From Candidatus Cloacimonadota bacterium (lineage in GTDB: Bacteria > Cloacimonadota > Cloacimonadia > JGIOTU-2), in NCBI GenBank assembly GCA_021160355.1, contig JAGHCS010000080.1, positions 1 to 11,159 of the forward strand: a DNA stretch of 11,159 bases. The letters run 5' to 3'. Shown here piece by piece: positions 6,063 to 11,159 of this stretch. Within the stretch, counting starts at the first letter, position 1, and every line of letters begins with the position of its first letter. The notes beneath the pieces were generated by a model, which saw nothing but the letters and a program-made list of their open reading frames with translations, was not told where the DNA came from and searched no databases. The translations under genes were made by a program, and so were the position numbers.

Positions 6063-7286
6063 TTATTCTTCTGCTTCCCGAATTACCTTTATCGCATCGA
6101 TATTCATGGTGCGGTGTGCCGGGATGAGTGTGGTCAGAAGCGTGATGATGAGTGATGCAAGAGCAACAAGTACCAGGTCAAAAAATTCGATTTTCACAGG
6201 AACGGATTGAAAAGGCATTCCGGATATAGGAATATGTATGAATTGCCATTTTATTTGAGCAGCGAGGACTCCAAGAGACACAATAAAACCGGTTAAAGTT
6301 CCTATCAAATAAATAAATATCCCATTGTATAAAAATATCTTCATGACATCTTTTTTCTTTGCGCCAAATGATTTTAGTATACCTATGTCCTGACGTTTTT
6401 GGGCAACGAGTTTAAGATAATTTCCAATCATATTAAAGGCGGCAATAAGAAAGATAAGCACAAGCACAAGGAACATGATTTTCTTCTCGAACCGGATGGC
6501 GGTGAAAAGATGCTTCTCAAAATCTCTCCAATCCAGCACATCATAGGAATCTCCGAGCTTCGTCCTGATATTTTTTGCCACACTGAGAGACCTTTTAGGG
6601 GAAACCGTTTTAATTCCAAGATACGAAATAGCATCTCCCATATTTTGAAATTTTTGAAGAGTGTGAAGGTCTGTGTAGGAATATTTCATGTCGTATTCAG
6701 GAATGCCTGTGTAGAACAGTCCAACTACTTTCAGAGTTTTGCTTTTCGGCATCATGCCAAATGGTGTCGGCTGGTCGGCAATCGGAGACGTAAGAGTCAA
6801 CTCATCTCCCCAGTTCACGCCGAGGATAAGTGCAAGGTCCGAGCCGACGATGATGCCCTCATTCAGTTCCTCTTGTGTAGGTGCGCCGATGTATATTCTG
6901 TTCATTAAAAATGTGATATCATCATGTTTTGAGAGGTCGATACCCTGGCAGATCGTCCCGCTAACTTTTTTCTCGTGAAGAAGCATAAGTTCCGCTTGCA
7001 CAATGGGACTGATCCCGGTTATCGCTTTATTGTCGATTTCTTTTTCAACGCGATGCCAGTTCGCAAGCGGTACAAAATCTTTTGCATAGATCTTAATTTC
7101 TGAATGCAATCCGATAATTCGTTCTGTAATATCTTCTTCCAACCCGTTCATCACAGACATAACTACAATGAGAGCAAAAACTCCAAGGAAAATTCCTATA
7201 ACAGAAATCACGTTGCCAAAGGAAAGGAATTTGTGATTTCCGGAAGTAAGATATGTTCGTGCAAGCCGGGTGTAGTACTTACTCAC
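6063..7286 (-). CDS. LolC/LolE-type ABC transporter permease
   Basis: The 407 residues match LolC/LolE length (about 400-414). These inner-membrane permeases, with the LolD ATPase, extract lipoproteins for transfer to the outer membrane. Topology is standard: a membrane helix at about 23-46, a large periplasmic domain at about 47-268 (MacB-like), then helices at about 270-290, 316-343 and 369-391. The cytoplasmic coupling segment FNMIGNYLKLVAQKRQDIGI followed by LKSFGAKKKDV (284-314) is typical, as is the C-terminal IPAHRTMNIDAIKVIRE (388-404). The start is GTG at 7286-7284, which overlaps the TGA of the glycosyltransferase as GTGA. No lolD lies within the window. The family identity is firm, but whether it moves lipoproteins or another envelope substrate linked to the upstream glycan genes cannot be told from sequence. 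Confidence 0.88.
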   Translation of the reverse strand: MSKYYTRLARTYLTSGNHKFLSFGNVISVIGIFLGVFALIVVMSVMNGLEEDITERIIGLHSEIKIYAKDFVPLANWHRVEKEIDNKAITGISPIVQAELMLLHEKKVSGTICQGIDLSKHDDITFLMNRIYIGAPTQEELNEGIIVGSDLALILGVNWGDELTLTSPIADQPTPFGMMPKSKTLKVVGLFYTGIPEYDMKYSYTDLHTLQKFQNMGDAISYLGIKTVSPKRSLSVAKNIRTKLGDSYDVLDWRDFEKHLFTAIRFEKKIMFLVLVLIFLIAAFNMIGNYLKLVAQKRQDIGILKSFGAKKKDVMKIFLYNGIFIYLIGTLTGFIVSLGVLAAQIKWQFIHIPISGMPFQSVPVKIEFFDLVLVALASLIITLLTTLIPAHRTMNIDAIKVIREAEE

Positions 7287-8440
7287 TGTGGTCTTTCCCA
7301 GGTCATTTTCTGTGTATGTAAAATATATTTAAATAGCCCGATCAAAGCTGCGTAATTGATTATGACAAGGTAGAAAGGAACTGTGATAGGAACAGGCATC
7401 TTTTTATTTTTGAAAAATATTACCCCACTCAGCCCGAGAAGATAGAAGAGAATCTGGATTAGGAGGAATATGCGGAATCCCGTTGTTGGAATAATTAAAT
7501 TGGAAATGAAGAGCCCGATCATAAAAAGGAAGGAGAAACTTCTGAGGAATTTATGAGAGAGAAATTCAAAAGCGATCCTGCCGCGGAAAGGATTGAGAAG
7601 TTTTCGAAGGAGAAAAAGCTGTTGAAAATTCCCAACAGAGATTCGTATGCGTCTATTCATTTCTCCCCGAACCGAGGTTGTGCCTTCTTCCACTGCAATT
7701 GCTCTTGGTTCATACACAGCACGTTTTTTTTGCTGAACTCCATACATTGGAAGGATATAGTCATCATTGATTGCATTGGGAGGAAGAGTTTGGAAGAGGG
7801 ATTTTCTAAGCGCATACAAAGCGCCATGAGCTCCTAATATTGAATAGAATGTGCTTTCATTGGTTTTCAGAAAGGTTTCATAGTGCCAGTAAAAACTCTC
7901 ACCCTCCGCACGGGAAGTTGAAGAAGCGTCCCTGAGAATATAGAGTCCTGATACGCTGCCGATTTTTGGATCTTTAAAAGGAGAAATAAGTTCTTTCAGG
8001 GCATTTACTGAGAGCATTGCCGACGCATCGGAAAAGATTATGATCTCACCCTTGAGCTTGGGAACTGTCTTATTTATCAAGCCCGTCTTTCCTATACGCA
8101 CATCATAAGCCATAAGCTGTATTTTATCAGAATAGAGCTGTGTGATCTCAACGGTTTTATCTTCAGAGCCGTCCGAAGCAACAACAATCTCCATCTTATC
8201 TTTCGGATAATCAAGTTCCAGGGTGTTGCGTATTTTTTTCTCAATGACAGGTTCTTCATTGTAAGCAGGGATAAAAATGCTGATCTCAGGGAGCAGAGAT
8301 GCATTTTGCAGCTCTTCCTCTGAGAATTTAACAAATGGTTTGGGAAGTAGTTTTGACAAAAATAGTATCAGTACAGGATATCCAAAATATACATAGAAGA
8401 GGACTATAGCAGAAATCCAGAAAGCAATTATCCAGCCCAT
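7283..8440 (-). CDS. Membrane-bound family 2 glycosyltransferase (CESA-like type)
   Basis: The protein has 385 residues. An N-terminal membrane helix (about 3-29) precedes a GT-A domain with ISIFIPAYNEE (53-63), VASDGSEDKT (87-96), the metal-site motif FSDAS (136-140), GAHGALYALR (203-212) and the NDDYILP acid block (225-231). Where synthases carry QxxRW it has NRRIRISVGNFQQL (262-275), with no Trp; this form is common in CESA_like_1-type transferases. Three further helices follow at about 303-318, 323-343 and 352-374. The layout suggests sugar transfer at the cytoplasmic face of the inner membrane with possible coupling to export, as in PgaC/IcaA-like enzymes; the sugar is unknown. The ATG comes one base after the deacetylase stop, and its own stop overlaps the permease GTG by 4 bases, so the gene is firmly embedded in a four-gene unit. 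Confidence 0.9.
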   Translation of the reverse strand: MGWIIAFWISAIVLFYVYFGYPVLILFLSKLLPKPFVKFSEEELQNASLLPEISIFIPAYNEEPVIEKKIRNTLELDYPKDKMEIVVASDGSEDKTVEITQLYSDKIQLMAYDVRIGKTGLINKTVPKLKGEIIIFSDASAMLSVNALKELISPFKDPKIGSVSGLYILRDASSTSRAEGESFYWHYETFLKTNESTFYSILGAHGALYALRKSLFQTLPPNAINDDYILPMYGVQQKKRAVYEPRAIAVEEGTTSVRGEMNRRIRISVGNFQQLFLLRKLLNPFRGRIAFEFLSHKFLRSFSFLFMIGLFISNLIIPTTGFRIFLLIQILFYLLGLSGVIFFKNKKMPVPITVPFYLVIINYAALIGLFKYILHTQKMTWERPQ

Positions 8441-8441
8441 T

Positions 8442-9209
8442 TTACTCGTACTTCATCTTCCAGAGAGAGTGATATAATTTATTGCCGAGTATTCTCTGGA
8501 TTATAAATTTTACGTCCTGCTTGAGTTTCATGGATTTCCACAACGATGGTTCAAGAGATACAATTTTCTCAAATAATTCTTTTGTACAGTCTCTCTTTAT
8601 TGGTATCCGACCAAGAGAAAAGATAGAAGTTTCTGCATCATTGGGATGGTATACTGATGTGCACAGTGTTTCGTACCCAGCTTTTTGCGCTGCAGTAATG
8701 ATTCTCTTATTCCCTCTTCCACCTGGAAGAGAAAGGCTTGTTACAGGTTTTTGAATAATTTCTTCAAGCTGTTTTTTTGATTCTTCCAATTCATAAAACA
8801 ATTTTTCATCCGGAAGATTTGAAAGAAAGACATGATTTACTGTATGTGAACCGATCTCCATTCCTTTCTCAGCAAGTGCACGTATTTGATCTTGTGTAAA
8901 ACCCAGTACTGAATTAATCATAGAAGTTGTGACATAGAAAGTTGCCTTGAAATCATATTTTTTCAACTCAGGAAAACAATATTCATAGTTATTTGAATAT
9001 CCGTCATCAAAGGTTAGGCACACATTATTTTTTGTTTGCTTCTCCAATATTTTTGAGTGTGTTACAAAATCTCTTACAGCAATCACATTATAGTTTTGCT
9101 CATGTAAAAAAGCCATTTGTTCGTAAAACATTTCTTTTGTAATTGTATATGGATCTCCTTCAGGTAAGATATTGTGGTACATCAAGAAGGGAATTGCAGT
9201 TGAGATCAT
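8442..9209 (-). CDS. Polysaccharide deacetylase (CE4/NodB family) without signal peptide
   Basis: The protein has 255 residues. It opens with IPFLMYHNI (6-14), the usual VPVLMYH start of the domain. The CE4 metal and catalytic motifs follow: TFDDG (66-70; D68 and D69), the metal-binding SHTVNH (121-126; H122 and H126), and motif 3 in the LPGGRGNKRI form (161-170). Such enzymes remove N- or O-acetyl groups from glycans such as poly-GlcNAc or peptidoglycan. No signal peptide or membrane helix is visible, so it would act in the cytoplasm on a nucleotide- or lipid-linked precursor, or be exported another way. The gene starts 3 bases after the membrane-anchored protein and ends 1 base before the glycosyltransferase, which points to a shared glycan substrate. 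The exact substrate is unknown. Confidence 0.9.
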   Translation of the reverse strand: MISTAIPFLMYHNILPEGDPYTITKEMFYEQMAFLHEQNYNVIAVRDFVTHSKILEKQTKNNVCLTFDDGYSNNYEYCFPELKKYDFKATFYVTTSMINSVLGFTQDQIRALAEKGMEIGSHTVNHVFLSNLPDEKLFYELEESKKQLEEIIQKPVTSLSLPGGRGNKRIITAAQKAGYETLCTSVYHPNDAETSIFSLGRIPIKRDCTKELFEKIVSLEPSLWKSMKLKQDVKFIIQRILGNKLYHSLWKMKYE

Positions 9210-9212
9210 ATA

Positions 9213-11123
9213 CTATTGCGCAATAAACTCAACTGGGTGCAGAAATGCTTCAGCAACCTCAGTCGTTCTGAGTTGTTCGATATCACTTGAGTGGAAATAA
9301 ATAAGGATGTCATGAGTTCTGTTGAAATCCTGATTTCTTCGATTTTCATAGTTGCGCTGCATCTTATTCTGTAGAGTGAATTTTATATCGATTTCCTGGG
9401 CGTAAGGAGGCCAAAGCAAAAGAGTGACATCTTGCTCCTGTATATAATAGCCAAACTGACTGAGATCCCAGAAGGGTTTGACGGCAAGCACCACGCCGCC
9501 ATTAGAATTACTTGCATCCATCCAGCGCGATAAATTCAGATCAAAGGGGAGTTTGCGCCCATGGCTTCGCACTTCAGATTTCTCAATATCAGACTGAAAA
9601 ATTAATGCGGGAAGATCCATCTGGACTCCTGTATTTGGGGAGTACACTTGCGCGATTTCCTTAGAATAGGGCACATAGATCGCTGCTGATTCAATAGGAG
9701 CGGTTTTTGAGAAAATGAAGTCCAGTGAAATTTCCACGAAACTTTGCTCGGCAAATGCGTTGATAAGTGCAATGAATTTGCATAGATCATATCCGCCGCT
9801 ATTCCTGAGGTATCCTTCTGCCTTAAAGGTCGTTCGTAGTGGTCCTGCCTCTATCATCTCAATATTGTAAGTGGCATAATCATAGGAACTCCGGTAAAAG
9901 ATGCCGTTGTACGTCATGATAATGTCTTCACCTTCACTTACAAGCTCGTTATCCGAGTAGAGACCGTCACCATTTGCATCAAGCCATACTTTATCCAGTA
10001 ATGTGAAGTGATTTTTATTCAGGTCAAAGCATAGCTTACCTGTACTCACCTGTATGACATCTTCCTTGTAGCGGATAGTAACACCGGATTTGAAATTCAT
10101 CTTTGCCAGATCTTTACCATAGAGAAGGGAAAATTGTTTTTGCTCATTTACTTTGAAACTCGTTTGAAAATCGAGTTGAGCTTCTTTGAAACTCCCATCT
10201 CCCCAGGTATTGACTACCTTAATTTGATAGCGAAGATCCTGTCCGCTGGGATCTTTGAGAAGCATGACTGTTTTTTCATAAACTTTTCCCGAAGGAAATC
10301 GGACAATGCCGGTACAAGGTATAGTGCCAATATCAATTTTGTTAACGTTTTTTGCTCCAAAAGTAATGGTGTTTCCCTGAGAATAATAAGTTTTGGTGAC
10401 CTCATGATCCTGTTGAGAAGTTATATTTTTAACCTTTTGCTGGGTTTGAGCGGGATTTACATAGACCTTTTGATCTTCAAATTGAGAAGTGATAAGCTTC
10501 ACGTCATCAATATAGACCACAGCGTCTTTAGATGGTTTCCATTGGAAAAAATTTAGATCTACTATTTTTTTAATATTTATCTTGTCGGCCATTTCGGCTA
10601 TTGGTATAGAATACTGATTCCATTGTTTCGGTTCGAGATAGAGATCATATTTAAATCGTTTCTCACTGCGGTCTTTTATCTGGAGAATGACCCTCGTTTT
10701 TGATTCGGACGGATTATAGATTTCGAAGTTTAAAGCTACAAAATTTGACCAGCGCTTAGGAAAATACTGTAGGAACAATTTTGGAGCATCACCACGCCCT
10801 GCTAAAAATTCTACTTTACCCGACTGATTGCCGCTTGAGACAAACTGGTTTGACTGGTAAAGAATAACGTCTTCATAACGCCATTTCTGCAACTCTTCCG
10901 GTGTTTCAAAATCGCTAAGCATAAGGAATCCACCCTCGGGGCTATATCCTTCCCGCTCTGCTTCCTTAAAAACATCTCCGGCATCGTCGATTGAATCATA
11001 GATGCTGTCCTGTATTGGCTGAAAGATTTGAGCAATGTATGGAAAAATATCGAGAACATGAAATACAATAATGACGACGCCAACAATAAGTATTGAAATA
11101 AAGTCTCTTTTGTATAGTTTCAT
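9213..11123 (-). CDS. Membrane-anchored PcRGLX/YetA-like multidomain protein lacking the helical toroid
   Basis: The protein has 636 residues. A short cytoplasmic N-terminus and one membrane helix (about 8-30) suggest an inner-membrane anchor with the bulk outside. Residues 66-213 look like a carbohydrate-binding beta-sandwich (LSDFETPEELQKW at 69-81, closing with AVVYIDDVKLI at 201-211). Residues 245-340 resemble the N-terminal RIFT-barrel domain of PcRGLX/YetA-like proteins, with FPSGKVYEK, WGDGSFKEAQLDF (307-319) and a FSLLYGKD end. Residues 345-615 resemble the second beta-sandwich, with an EF-hand-type loop DANGDGLYSDNE (382-393) and a closing LLLWPPYAQEIDIKF (568-582) and RTHDILIYF (602-610). 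The protein stops where PcRGLX homologues continue into an alpha/alpha toroid. It heads the four-gene minus-strand unit with deacetylase and glycosyltransferase. A glycan-binding or glycan-processing role is inferred; no catalytic residues are assigned. Confidence 0.68.
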   Translation of the reverse strand: MKLYKRDFISILIVGVVIIVFHVLDIFPYIAQIFQPIQDSIYDSIDDAGDVFKEAEREGYSPEGGFLMLSDFETPEELQKWRYEDVILYQSNQFVSSGNQSGKVEFLAGRGDAPKLFLQYFPKRWSNFVALNFEIYNPSESKTRVILQIKDRSEKRFKYDLYLEPKQWNQYSIPIAEMADKINIKKIVDLNFFQWKPSKDAVVYIDDVKLITSQFEDQKVYVNPAQTQQKVKNITSQQDHEVTKTYYSQGNTITFGAKNVNKIDIGTIPCTGIVRFPSGKVYEKTVMLLKDPSGQDLRYQIKVVNTWGDGSFKEAQLDFQTSFKVNEQKQFSLLYGKDLAKMNFKSGVTIRYKEDVIQVSTGKLCFDLNKNHFTLLDKVWLDANGDGLYSDNELVSEGEDIIMTYNGIFYRSSYDYATYNIEMIEAGPLRTTFKAEGYLRNSGGYDLCKFIALINAFAEQSFVEISLDFIFSKTAPIESAAIYVPYSKEIAQVYSPNTGVQMDLPALIFQSDIEKSEVRSHGRKLPFDLNLSRWMDASNSNGGVVLAVKPFWDLSQFGYYIQEQDVTLLLWPPYAQEIDIKFTLQNKMQRNYENRRNQDFNRTHDILIYFHSSDIEQLRTTEVAEAFLHPVEFIAQ

Positions 11124-11159
11124 GACACCTGTATTCTTTTTGTTTACCTGTTGATTATA
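11124..11159 (-). promoter_or_regulatory. Possible -10 element and leader of the four-gene glycan unit
   Basis: On the minus strand a perfect TATAAT occurs at 11159-11154, 30 bases before the ATG at 11123. AGGTG (11130-11126), a ribosome-binding-like sequence, follows but sits only 2 bases before the ATG. The -35 region lies outside the window, so this is only a candidate; the unit could equally continue from genes further right. Confidence 0.3.

Noticed and set aside
6399..6908. 169-codon plus-strand open frame inside the LolC/E-type permease gene
   Set aside because: It is antisense to a clear permease domain, and its translation is low-complexity basic and His-rich, without a family match.
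10134..10556. 140-codon plus-strand open frame opposite the YetA-like gene
   Set aside because: It is antisense to a long continuous coding region with recognisable domains; no ribosome binding site or motif supports it.
8442..11123. Frameshift joining the YetA-like protein and the deacetylase into one broken gene
   Set aside because: The deacetylase has its own start and complete domain, and the pieces belong to unrelated families. The missing toroid is not encoded downstream.

Overview
The window (about 40% G+C by eye, standard code) looks like chromosomal backbone from a Gram-negative, two-membrane bacterium. A LolC/LolE-type lipoprotein-release permease implies an outer membrane, and sigma-54, RecA, RecX and RarA are ordinary bacterial housekeeping genes. 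I saw no phage, plasmid, IS, tRNA, rRNA or CRISPR sequence. The lineage cannot be fixed from the sequence. An uncultured FCB-type group such as Cloacimonadota is only a guess, based on gene content and the A/T-rich intergenic repeat style.

Left block, minus strand (1-2833): an Mth938-domain protein, then rpoN (sigma-54), a Nudix-fold protein with a degenerate catalytic box, and the first 31 codons of rarA, which run off the left edge. The Nudix stop and the rarA start overlap as ATGA, so these two are probably translationally coupled. RpoN keeps its family architecture but departs from consensus in the helix-turn-helix and RpoN box.

Centre block, plus strand (2955-5668): a PF04008 adenosine-specific kinase, thpR (RNA 2',3'-cyclic phosphodiesterase), recA and recX. 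The junctions are TGATG, TAATG and a 35-base overlap, so this reads as one transcription unit. It resembles the cinA-thpR(ligT)-recA cluster known from Deinococcus, with the kinase in the place of cinA. The RecA L2 loop has one extra residue and an Arg where E. coli has Glu207.

Between the centre and right blocks (5669-6062) lies a gene-free, A/T-rich, convergent intergenic region. It holds degenerate AATTTCAAA-type repeats, an imperfect inverted repeat at its two ends, and two hairpins.

Right block, minus strand (11123-6063): four tightly packed genes. These are a membrane-anchored, multidomain PcRGLX/YetA-like protein without the C-terminal helical toroid, a CE4 polysaccharide deacetylase without a signal peptide, a membrane GT2 glycosyltransferase, and a LolC/E-type permease starting with GTG inside the transferase stop. 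Gaps are 3 and 1 bases, then a 4-base overlap. The set suggests synthesis and modification of an envelope or secreted glycan and is the best candidate here for an undescribed system, but that function is inferred from domains and context.
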